Below are positions 7,208 to 13,713 of a stretch of 16,873 nt of DNA, piece by piece. Each line of letters starts with the position of its first letter. Within the stretch, counting starts at the first letter, position 1. The translations under genes were made by a program, and so were the position numbers. Origin of the DNA: Euryarchaeota archaeon UBA4 (lineage in GTDB: Archaea > Thermoplasmatota > Poseidoniia > Poseidoniales > Thalassarchaeaceae); the NCBI GenBank assembly GCA_002497985.1, contig DAFQ01000038.1, positions 1,649-18,521 of the forward strand, read 5' to 3'. A model generated the notes under the pieces. The model worked only from the letters and a program-made list of their open reading frames with translations, made no database searches and had not been told where the DNA came from.

Positions 7208-8488
7208 TCATGGATGGGGGGGAACTTCGTCGGACCAGTGAGACATCTTGTTCATAGTGATTGTAACATTCGTTATTTCACCATCTTCCCAGTAGTCCAC
7301 TGCAACGAAAGTTGGTCTGTCGTCCATTATCTCCCAACACTCAATTGACCTGTTCAGTAGGAAATCATAGTCATTCACCTCTCCTGCCCTCAGTGGATCA
7401 GGAAGTCCGAAGGCGTTGGAAAGCCAGTTGTTCAGATGCCAAACCGGCTGGGATCCATCACCCCTGTAAACCGTGCAAGTCATGTCTTCGGGATTGTCTT
7501 CGGCATAGTCTGTCGTCCAACTGAAAACACCGAAGTCATGTATCCAGGGGTAAGATTCGTCTTGCCCCTGTTCCCAGAAGACAACTAGGTCCGTTCCATC
7601 CAGAACCATGTCTCCGATGCTTGGCCAGGAACTTCCCAATGAATGGGTGTAAATCCTGTCTGACATACCTGTCTGCTCGAAAAGGTACTCCAAATGGGAT
7701 GCAGGCACAGTATTCTCGATTAGCAATGTTACGACATCTCCACTGCTGTTGTTCATCAGTGAGTTCAACAGGTCGAGCCAGTCAAAGGCATCAACTTCGC
7801 CATATTGACAGGGATGGAAGAATTGCCCAGTACCGTGGCAGAATCTGACATCCTCTTGTGTGGTGTTCTCATATGTTCTGTGATGGGTGTCGACCATGAA
7901 TGCCCTGATCCCCCCATCCCACTGGGATTGAAGTCCAGTATAGTGGTTGACGCCAATCAGAACGCCGTCCTCAACTGAAGAGTAGGCATTGTGGGTCTCC
8001 GGGAAAGTGAAGTCATCATACGACCTCATGCAATATACGGACTCACCGTGACAGGACATGTAATCATCGGGATCAAGGGGGTCAAAGCCCCTCTCTTCCT
8101 CCCAGTCATTGGGAAGTCCATCCCCGTCTGCGTCCTCGTCATTCATGTCGCACTCGCCATCACCATCTAAGTCACTGGGAATTGACGAGGAATTGGAAGG
8201 GTTGGTTTGACAGGACTCCTCATCAACATCGCTCCAACTGTCCCCATCATCATCATCATCCAGTAGACTACAGATGAAATCACCATCCTCATCGTCCGGC
8301 ACGTCATCTCCGTCGGAGGGATCCGAACTACAGTTGAGCTCCACTTCATCTGCCCAACCATCACCGTCGTCGTCGATATCGTCGGAGTCGCTAATCCCAT
8401 CTCCGTCCAAATCTGGAGGTGCCGAGGAAAGGCACCCAGAGCACAGTAGGATGAAACAAATTAGCAGAGATAGCGGCCTTTCTCCCAT
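7208..8488 (-). CDS. Secreted lipoprotein: Asp-rich TSP3-type repeats plus PI-PLC X-like phosphodiesterase domain
   Basis: A 426-residue predicted lipoprotein. A hydrophobic signal (MGERPLSLLICFILLCSGC) ends in a lipobox-like Cys at residue 19. Residues about 26-145 are Asp-rich DxDGDGxxDxxD units of thrombospondin-type-3 kind, expected to bind calcium. Residues about 155-400 resemble PLC-like phosphodiesterases: FPETHNAYSS (H166), LQSQWDGGIRAFMVDTHHRT (GIR 193-195, D200), FCHG (H218), DWLDLLNSLMNNSSGDVVTLLIEN, DLVVFWEQG and, at the end, RPTFVAVDYW. The two His positions correspond to the catalytic pair of phosphatidylinositol-specific phospholipase C X domains, and the layout is closest to plant-type PLC X-domain proteins. 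It probably acts outside the membrane on a phosphodiester, possibly a phospholipid head group; the substrate is unknown. ATG at 8488 is chosen over 8533 because the signal peptide starts there and GGAGTG lies upstream. Confidence 0.78.
   Translation of the reverse strand: MGERPLSLLICFILLCSGCLSSAPPDLDGDGISDSDDIDDDGDGWADEVELNCSSDPSDGDDVPDDEDGDFICSLLDDDDDGDSWSDVDEESCQTNPSNSSSIPSDLDGDGECDMNDEDADGDGLPNDWEEERGFDPLDPDDYMSCHGESVYCMRSYDDFTFPETHNAYSSVEDGVLIGVNHYTGLQSQWDGGIRAFMVDTHHRTYENTTQEDVRFCHGTGQFFHPCQYGEVDAFDWLDLLNSLMNNSSGDVVTLLIENTVPASHLEYLFEQTGMSDRIYTHSLGSSWPSIGDMVLDGTDLVVFWEQGQDESYPWIHDFGVFSWTTDYAEDNPEDMTCTVYRGDGSQPVWHLNNWLSNAFGLPDPLRAGEVNDYDFLLNRSIECWEIMDDRPTFVAVDYWEDGEITNVTITMNKMSHWSDEVPPHP
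8054..8413 (-). repeat. Asp-rich TSP3-like repeat block in the lipoprotein
   Basis: This part of the lipoprotein gene encodes degenerate repeats of the DLDGDGISDSDD type, with copies beginning DLDGDG, DIDDDGDG, DEDGDF, DDDDDGDS, DLDGDG and DADGDG, separated by short spacers containing Cys and Asn-Pro. The Asp spacing is that of calcium-binding thrombospondin type 3 units. The block lies directly after the lipidated Cys, so it probably forms a stiff calcium-bound stalk that holds the phosphodiesterase domain off the membrane (inference). Confidence 0.75.
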
Positions 8489-8608
8489 AACCCTCACTCC
8501 GGCACCCCACTCATGAATTAATCGGATTATCATAGAATCGAGCCATGGATTAGCGGAACGGCACGTCGGAAGGCACTAATCATGTGTGCCTGACGCCGGT
8601 ATGAGAAA
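8489..8608. other. Divergent intergenic region
   Basis: These 120 bp separate the lipoprotein gene (minus) from the membrane-protein/signal-peptidase pair (plus), so both promoters should be here. I see AT-richer patches around 8514-8534 but no clear archaeal TATA box with a BRE, no inverted repeat and no RNA gene. Confidence 0.4.
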
Positions 8609-9424
8609 ATGGCACGGGCAAGCGCTAGGAGGAAGGGGTTTTTCGCCAGATGGTGGGATTCTCAGAAGGACCGCCAGTTCCAGATTATCGTGTACTCAAC
8701 CATACTTTCCACGGCAGCTTTCGTATGGGGATTTTTGTTCCTATTCATGCTAGGTGGTGCGACTGACCCAACTCATGAGGAGTACCTGATACCGTTTAGT
8801 TGGGTTCTCCTTGCTTTCGGTGGTCTGGTTGCCTTCTATGTGGTTCCCGAGTTCATGCACTACATGGGCCACAGAGCGGTAATCGAGGACATCCTGTCAC
8901 TGGACTCACGTCCTGAGGTTCTGCGAAGGAGGAAGGAGGCAGAGGATGCGGCTGACATACTTGGCAAATCTTACCAGTCTAGGCTAATGGGGCTCTACTC
9001 CGAGTTTGAGATAAAGGGAGGGAAGAGGTACAAGGTCCCATTCCCTAGTTCCAGAAATGACATTATCTCCTCTGACAAATCATTGGCTGGGAGAATGTCA
9101 TATTGGTGGGGGACTGAGGAATCCCGGATTTCAACTTGGTTGCCGGGACTACGAACCCTCGAGCAGCAGAGCTCGAACAGGGCAATAATTGTGCTTTCCG
9201 CCTCATCCCTATTATTCTTGATATGGAACACGTTCTTCGGAATGGCAAAGGGTGGCAACGGCTCTAGAGACCACACACTAGACCTCTCTGAGTATATCGG
9301 GGGAGCCGATCAGATCCATCATCTCGCTCCCCACTATGACTCGGTATCTCTCCTCCTAATCGCCTTCATGGGTTCGGTCCTGTGGTCGACAATGCCTGAA
9401 TCTGCCTTGGACGAGGAGGAATGA
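8609..9424 (+). CDS. Unrecognised four-helix membrane protein coupled to signal peptidase
   Basis: A 271-residue protein I do not recognise. It has a basic N-terminus (ARASARRKG), two hydrophobic helices (about 26-48 and 62-81), a large polar middle (about 82-190) with a charged helical stretch RPEVLRRRKEAEDAADILGK (101-120), then two more helices (about 191-211 and 245-262) and an acidic tail ending DEEE. By the positive-inside rule the termini and the middle domain are probably cytoplasmic. Its last codons overlap the next gene's start as ATGA, so it is almost certainly translated together with signal peptidase. That suggests an accessory role in protein export or processing, but this is inference from context only. 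An ATG at 8601 is out of frame; the start at 8609 lacks a good ribosome-binding site and may be close to the transcript start. Confidence 0.8.
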   Translation: MARASARRKGFFARWWDSQKDRQFQIIVYSTILSTAAFVWGFLFLFMLGGATDPTHEEYLIPFSWVLLAFGGLVAFYVVPEFMHYMGHRAVIEDILSLDSRPEVLRRRKEAEDAADILGKSYQSRLMGLYSEFEIKGGKRYKVPFPSSRNDIISSDKSLAGRMSYWWGTEESRISTWLPGLRTLEQQSSNRAIIVLSASSLLFLIWNTFFGMAKGGNGSRDHTLDLSEYIGGADQIHHLAPHYDSVSLLLIAFMGSVLWSTMPESALDEEE

Positions 9425-10236
9425 CGGTGACTAGAGTAATCCTTAGAGAGGCCTACCTAGCTTTGGGACTAGTCTCAATACTCCTGGGATCAATGTGGGT
9501 GGCAACAGGATCATTTCCCCCGATGGTAGTTGTTGAATCCGGTTCGATGATGCATGATGACGATGGCTCAGTGGGGGCAATAGACCCCGGAGACCTCGTT
9601 CTCGTCATGAACCCAGATAGAAAGGAGGTCATTACCTTCGTAGAGGCCATGCAGGAAGGGAACGAGAACTATGGGCACCAGTCCCATGGGATGCCCGGCG
9701 ATGTGATAGTCTACAAGAAGAATGGTGGAACGGATACCCCGGTGATCCACCGGGCCCTACTGAAGGCTGTCTCAAATGACTCCGGGGGGTGGGACGTTCC
9801 CGGCACCCCACTTGTGAATGTAACATCCATAGATTGGACACTCGACTACCAGTGTCCATACCACGGCGGTTTCTACAATCTGGAAATTAAGGATTGGACC
9901 CCTCCTCATGAGGGATACTTGACAACAGGGGACAACGAAGATACCAATGGCTGCGACATAGACCAGAGAATAGCTACAGGAGGAAATCCAATGCAGGGCC
10001 TGAAGGACGAGTCCGGGAATCCGGTAACTGCGGTCAAGGACGAATGGATAGTCGGCGTGGCTTCATCAGAGATACCTTGGATTGGAGCGGCAAAACTGAT
10101 CCTATCTCCGGACCCGGGGGCCTCCCAGGTTACTGATAAGACATGGACAAGTCTTGCCATGGTCGTCGCCATGATTTTCATTGCCCCGATGGCAATCGAG
10201 TTCATCTCCGGAAACCGCACTCGAGAAGAGGAGTGA
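9421..10236 (+). CDS. Type I signal peptidase, archaeal Sec11-like (S26B)
   Basis: A 271-residue membrane peptidase that removes signal peptides from exported proteins on the outer face of the membrane. Seen directly: an N-terminal anchor (about 11-29); the catalytic Ser in VVVESGSMM (S42); PGDLVLV (57-63); PGDVIVY (92-98); the catalytic His in TPVIHRAL (H110), which replaces the bacterial Lys as in Sec11/archaeal enzymes; GYLTTGDNED (165-174) with the conserved Asp D171; and a C-terminal transmembrane helix (about 243-262). Between the His and GDN motifs is an insert of about 50 residues (DWTLDYQCPYHGGFY...), longer than in small archaeal homologues. The gene overlaps the preceding membrane-protein gene by four bases. 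Its stop codon abuts that of the site-2 protease on the opposite strand. Confidence 0.88.
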   Translation: MTVTRVILREAYLALGLVSILLGSMWVATGSFPPMVVVESGSMMHDDDGSVGAIDPGDLVLVMNPDRKEVITFVEAMQEGNENYGHQSHGMPGDVIVYKKNGGTDTPVIHRALLKAVSNDSGGWDVPGTPLVNVTSIDWTLDYQCPYHGGFYNLEIKDWTPPHEGYLTTGDNEDTNGCDIDQRIATGGNPMQGLKDESGNPVTAVKDEWIVGVASSEIPWIGAAKLILSPDPGASQVTDKTWTSLAMVVAMIFIAPMAIEFISGNRTREEE

Positions 10237-11748
10237 CTAGTAGAACAAGGGAATGATCAGCGGTATTACCACTATGCTGAGGACCACAATCGTGGTGTAG
10301 TAGCTGAATTTGTTCGCTAGCATCTCCACTTTCATCGGATTCTCACCTCTGAGCACTCTCGAAAGCAGAGAGTGAGAAGTGTCCTTGACAATGTGCCCAC
10401 CATCGAATGGTATTATCGGTATGAGATTCGCAAAACCAAGAAGGAAATTTATCCATGCCATCCAGAAGATGCAATCAAACAGATCCAGCATTCCTTCAGT
10501 GCCTAGGGATGAAGCCAATGCTCCATCCCCTGCCATCAGCATTGACCTCTCATGAAGGTCCATCGTCTGACCTTCATGTTGCATAGGTGTGCCTAACATA
10601 ATCAAAGGAGAAACAGCCGTCAGAACAACGGTATCTCGCAAGGAGAACCTGTCATCTACGATGTACGAGAACCTGTCAGTCTGAACGGTCCCGGAACGAA
10701 TATTACTGACCCCGAGGAATGCATCTCCCTGCTCTATCCCAAGGGAATTCAGAGTTGTTTCGGTTTCTTCCAAACACCCTTGATCACCTTCACAAAGGTC
10801 AAGGTAGTAATGATACCTGTCACCAAGAATTACCATTCTTTCTGAGGATTCACCACCCTCCTCCGAATATGGTATGATTGTGAAAGAAGCTTCGTCCCCT
10901 GCCGACAAGTAACTCATTTGTTCAGAAAAGGAATCGTAATCATGGACTTCCTCCCCGTTAATCTCAGTAATGATGTCATAAGGCATTATTCCTGCCTCAT
11001 CCGCCCCACCGTCCTCGATTATTGCCAAAGCATGAACACCCGGATTTACGGCAACGAATCCACTGGATACCACTCCAAGAAGTACAAGGGATATGAACGT
11101 GGCAACGATATTGATTGACGGACCAGCGGCATAGAGTCTGATCCTCTCCCTCCTAGGAGCGATTGACATGTCCAGGTGCTCTGGTTCCGCGAAGGCTCCC
11201 ACGGGAAGCGGTCCCATCAATAACAATCCAAAATTCCTCACCTCCATACCGTGAGCACGAGCCTGAATTCCATGGCTGTACTCATGAATAAGTAAGGCCA
11301 CTACCAATGCCAGAACTGGCCACCAAAAGGGAACAAAACTAGTCACTCCGGGAATCAGCAGAATGTCAGTGGCAGGAAGCACTTCCTGAGGGGGGTTCCT
11401 TATGGACGAAACCAATGAGCTAGAAAGGAGATAGACTACACCAGCCATTAGTAGAAAGCAGATCCAAATTGATAACTCCCCGAAACCCCTCCAGAATTTA
11501 CGATTCCTGGAAACGTACTCCAATAGCGATTTACCCCTTTTTGTTCTGGCCATGAGGATAATTCCGAGAACCCTGTCGAAGTTCCAACTGTCCAGATGAC
11601 CACTCTCCTCAAGATAGTTCAGAGAATAGTACCAGATGCCGATTGATGCCACTAGCCAGAAGGGCGCAACACCGTAGTAAACAAGCATAATCAGGATCAA
11701 TATGGGTACTACCGAGACTCTACGCTCCCCCTCCTCATCCATGGTCAT
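10237..11748 (-). CDS. Site-2 protease family (M50) membrane zinc metalloprotease with PDZ domain
   Basis: A 503-residue polytopic intramembrane protease that cleaves membrane-bound substrates, typically in regulated proteolysis. Seen directly: several N-terminal helices; the zinc-binding HEYSH (155-159) inside a hydrophobic segment; the family block AAGPSINIVATF (207-218); a PDZ-like domain (about 235-295: IEDGGADEAGIMPYDIITEINGEEV); and the third zinc ligand in NLIPIIPFDGGH (441-452, D449) followed by further helices. A region of about 80 residues after the PDZ (about 300-380) is specific to this type and not assigned. The start at 11748 has no strong ribosome-binding site, and a second ATG two codons later (11742) is equally possible. 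The gene is alone on its strand between the signal peptidase (convergent) and a small coiled-coil gene (divergent). Confidence 0.88.
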   Translation of the reverse strand: MTMDEEGERRVSVVPILILIMLVYYGVAPFWLVASIGIWYYSLNYLEESGHLDSWNFDRVLGIILMARTKRGKSLLEYVSRNRKFWRGFGELSIWICFLLMAGVVYLLSSSLVSSIRNPPQEVLPATDILLIPGVTSFVPFWWPVLALVVALLIHEYSHGIQARAHGMEVRNFGLLLMGPLPVGAFAEPEHLDMSIAPRRERIRLYAAGPSINIVATFISLVLLGVVSSGFVAVNPGVHALAIIEDGGADEAGIMPYDIITEINGEEVHDYDSFSEQMSYLSAGDEASFTIIPYSEEGGESSERMVILGDRYHYYLDLCEGDQGCLEETETTLNSLGIEQGDAFLGVSNIRSGTVQTDRFSYIVDDRFSLRDTVVLTAVSPLIMLGTPMQHEGQTMDLHERSMLMAGDGALASSLGTEGMLDLFDCIFWMAWINFLLGFANLIPIIPFDGGHIVKDTSHSLLSRVLRGENPMKVEMLANKFSYYTTIVVLSIVVIPLIIPLFY

Positions 11749-11822
11749 AGCCCGAAGTCATGACTATTCAACTTGCACCATCGGATAGTAATTGACTTGA
11801 GGGACGACCAACTCCCGGGCAT

Positions 11823-12005
11823 ATGGGCGAACTTCAGGATGAGGGGGAAGGCAACCGCAAGGTGAACAGAGAGATAGACTCGCTCAGAAGGGAAAGGGAC
11901 AGCGTTCAGCGTTTGATCAACCAAGTAAAGTTGGGTGATGTCAGAGCATCCCTGGAGTCGTTAAGAAGCAGGATGGATGCTATAGAAATGATTCTTGAAA
12001 ACTAG
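11823..12005 (+). CDS. Small coiled-coil protein (60 residues)
   Basis: A 60-residue, highly charged open reading frame not recognised as any family. From about residue 15 to the end it is a predicted continuous helix with heptad-like hydrophobic spacing (REIDSLRRERDSVQRLINQ..., SLESLRSRMDAIEMILEN), so it probably dimerises as a coiled coil. It fills the space between the site-2 protease start (75 bp away, divergent) and the resolvase, with whose stop it overlaps by four bases on the opposite strand. No convincing ribosome-binding site precedes it. The regular amphipathic helix and the absence of another gene here favour a real gene. Confidence 0.5.
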   Translation: MGELQDEGEGNRKVNREIDSLRRERDSVQRLINQVKLGDVRASLESLRSRMDAIEMILEN

Positions 12006-12583
12006 TCTATCGCTATACCAAGGGAATCCGAACTCTTGGAGTTTCCAATCAATCTAGCTCCGTCCGACCTACAAACGAGGGCTAGAAATCGGTGAAGTGG
12101 CATCCCTTGTTCCCAATCGAGGAATGGCTTCCCATTCCTAGTCAGAGGCAGGGATGGAATGCTTCTCGAGAGGTGCCTCAATTTGCCACTTAGCCCCCCA
12201 ACATCGACTTTCATAATCCTCCAACTATCTCCTCTGACCCCCTTTAGTCTGTATGCGTAGAGGGGCAGCAGACCACATCTCTCACCCGTATCCTTCAATG
12301 ACTCATATTGGTCCCAAGTCCTTCCCGAAAGGTACAGTTTAGACGTCTTCGAGGACTTGACTTCCACGGGGAAGCACATATCCCCCCTCAGTACTAGGAG
12401 GTCACCAGTCCCCTCCGAACCACTTCCCGGGGCGCGAACGACTAGGAATGGCCTCTGAGTGACTTGCATAGCTCTGGCTCTCTCCATCTCAGAGCAAGAT
12501 CTTGTTATGGCTCTGACACCCTTGACCTCTCCAGCAAGCACCGAACGGAGCTCCCTCTCATATTGGCTCCCGATGCTTCCCAT
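12002..12583 (-). CDS. Hjc-like Holliday junction resolvase with extra segments
   Basis: A 193-residue endonuclease-fold protein resembling archaeal Hjc, which cuts four-way DNA junctions. Seen directly: YERELR (8-13), matching the ERE start of Hjc; VVRAPGSGSEGTGDLLV (48-64), with the Arg and the metal-binding Asp (D61); VEVKSSK (73-79), with the catalytic E74 and K76; SKLYLSGRTWDQYESL; and WRIMKVD (121-127), the usual end of the core. It differs from typical Hjc (about 120-140 residues) by an insert of about 27 residues after the first helix (17-44) and a C-terminal extension of about 65 residues (128-193) that I do not recognise. All expected active-site residues are present. It lies 44 bp downstream of the macrodomain gene on the same strand. 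Confidence 0.72.
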   Translation of the reverse strand: MGSIGSQYERELRSVLAGEVKGVRAITRSCSEMERARAMQVTQRPFLVVRAPGSGSEGTGDLLVLRGDMCFPVEVKSSKTSKLYLSGRTWDQYESLKDTGERCGLLPLYAYRLKGVRGDSWRIMKVDVGGLSGKLRHLSRSIPSLPLTRNGKPFLDWEQGMPLHRFLALVCRSDGARLIGNSKSSDSLGIAID

Positions 12584-12627
12584 GGGATGAGCTGATTCTC
12601 AGGGTTCTTGAGGACATTGGTCAATGT

Positions 12628-13269
12628 TCACTGGAACTTGCCCTTTCTGAAATCCCTAGTCCTGTCCACTCCGGGGAATTGGTCCTCGCTCTCGCGGTAC
12701 ACTGTCTTCATGTTGTTTAGGAAGTTAACTTCGTCAGTGACAATTAGCACCATCCTCACCCCCGGATCTTCATCTGCGTCCATCCAACCTAGGATTATTT
12801 CCATAGTCAATCTAGCTCCCTCCCTGTGCGGATATGCGAAAACGTCCATCCCTAGTGGAGGGGTGACAAGAGTCTCCCGCTTCTTGATGTTGGAGACTTG
12901 CTCAAACAAGGCGTTGTAGGAATTAGCCAGGAGCTCCCTCCTGAAGTTGTCTTGATTGGGCCTGCGACAGTCCGGCCCAACCACGTGAACTAGTTTGGAA
13001 GCTGGAAGATTGAAGGCTGGCGTTGTTACCGCTTCCCCTACTCCACAGGGCTGCTTGCCCTCCTTCCTTCGTTCAACAGCTATTTTCGTGCAGCATTCCC
13101 GGAGCTCTTCACCAGCTGCCAACTGCATCTTCTCGTCCAAACCCTCTCTTCCTGCCAACCTGTTGTTGGCTGGAATTACCATCACATCCCCCTCGACTCT
13201 GATAACGTTCCCAAACTGGACCCTGACCTGGCCGTGTTTGCATTCTCGGACGATGATAGTCTCCGCCAT
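12628..13269 (-). CDS. Macrodomain protein (ADP-ribose binding)
   Basis: A 213-residue protein of the macrodomain fold, which binds or removes ADP-ribose and related nucleotides. Seen directly: EGDVMVIPANNRLAGREGLDEKMQLAAGEELRECC (26-60), corresponding to the GDI-x4-NAAN...GGGGVDxAIHxAAG block; PCGVGEAVTTPAFNLPASKLVHVVGPD (74-100), the CxxGEAxxTxGxxLPxxxVIHxVGP block; and TPPLGMDVFAYPHREGARLTMEII (136-159), the phosphate-loop and last-helix block. It departs from active hydrolases: the glycine-rich GGGG stretch reads GREG, and the usual STGxYGYP loop reads LGMDVFAYP. It may therefore bind without hydrolysing, or use another ligand. About 50 residues after the core are not assigned. The ATG has no ribosome-binding site. 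It is upstream of, and probably cotranscribed with, the resolvase. Confidence 0.78.
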   Translation of the reverse strand: MAETIIVRECKHGQVRVQFGNVIRVEGDVMVIPANNRLAGREGLDEKMQLAAGEELRECCTKIAVERRKEGKQPCGVGEAVTTPAFNLPASKLVHVVGPDCRRPNQDNFRRELLANSYNALFEQVSNIKKRETLVTPPLGMDVFAYPHREGARLTMEIILGWMDADEDPGVRMVLIVTDEVNFLNNMKTVYRESEDQFPGVDRTRDFRKGKFQ

Positions 13270-13364
13270 GAGATATCAAGGTCAAGCCATCTGATAAGTA
13301 ACCATCGTACGATTTTCGACATTTCCGGCGATGCATTCATTCGTGGGTGCTCCTTACCAAGGCC

Positions 13365-13598
13365 ATGTCCGCTGGATACGTATTGGTGAATGTCGAACCG
13401 GGAAGCGAATCCTCTGTGCATGAAGCGGCTCTTTCCCTTGATTGTGTGACCGATGCAAACATGCTTTTCGGCGACTACGACTTAATTGTGAAAATTGAGG
13501 CTGAAGACATGGGAGAGATTGCAAAACACGTCGTCGAATCAATCCGATCAATACCTGGAGTGGCCAATACCAAGACATTGGCCTGTGCCGAGATGTGA
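13365..13598 (+). CDS. Stand-alone Lrp/AsnC ligand-binding (RAM) domain protein
   Basis: A 77-residue protein consisting only of the RAM/Lrp-AsnC ligand-binding domain, without a DNA-binding part. Seen directly: AGYVLVNVEPGSESSVHEAALSLDCVTDANMLFGDYDLIVKIEAEDMGEIAKHVVESIRSIPGVANTKTL, with the characteristic GDYDLIVKIEA strand and the IRSIPGVxxTxTL end. Such single-domain proteins form ring-shaped multimers and sense amino acids or other small ligands, in some cases through partner Lrp regulators. ATG at 13365 gives the normal family length; GTG at 13347 would add six residues. It is divergent from the macrodomain gene and 115 bp before the MC1 gene. Confidence 0.83.
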   Translation: MSAGYVLVNVEPGSESSVHEAALSLDCVTDANMLFGDYDLIVKIEAEDMGEIAKHVVESIRSIPGVANTKTLACAEM

Positions 13599-13713
13599 GG
13601 AAAACACGCCCCGGAAAAACCGAAAAACCCCCAATAGAGCCTCAGTGAAGCGTTTACCCCCCAATAACTTCATTATCTCTCTAGAGCCCCAAAACTGCGG
13701 AGGTATTGTAAAA
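13599..13713 (+). other. Leader/promoter region of the MC1 gene
   Basis: These 115 bp have unusual composition for the window, with C-runs and A-runs (two CCGAAAAAC-like units around 13611-13628, then further C5-C6 runs). A probable promoter lies here since a chromatin protein should be strongly expressed, but I cannot point to a clear TATA/BRE pair. No RNA gene is visible. Confidence 0.35.
13699..13704 (+). promoter_or_regulatory. Ribosome-binding site deciding the MC1 start
   Basis: GGAGGT lies nine bases before the ATG at 13714. It is the strongest such motif seen here in front of a gene and excludes the longer in-frame reading from 13495, whose extra residues overlap the RAM-domain gene and do not look like MC1. 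Confidence 0.75.

Noticed and set aside
8489..8533. Fifteen-residue N-terminal extension of the lipoprotein
   Set aside because: It would place charged residues and a Trp before the signal peptide; ATG at 8488 has GGAGTG upstream and gives a standard lipoprotein signal.
13611..13628. Two CCGAAAAAC-like units before MC1 as a regulatory repeat
   Set aside because: Only two imperfect copies in a low-complexity A/C-rich stretch; this is not enough to claim an operator.
13495..13713. Longer in-frame N-terminus for MC1
   Set aside because: The extra residues overlap the RAM-domain gene in another frame, do not resemble MC1, and the GGAGGT motif at 13699 marks the normal start.
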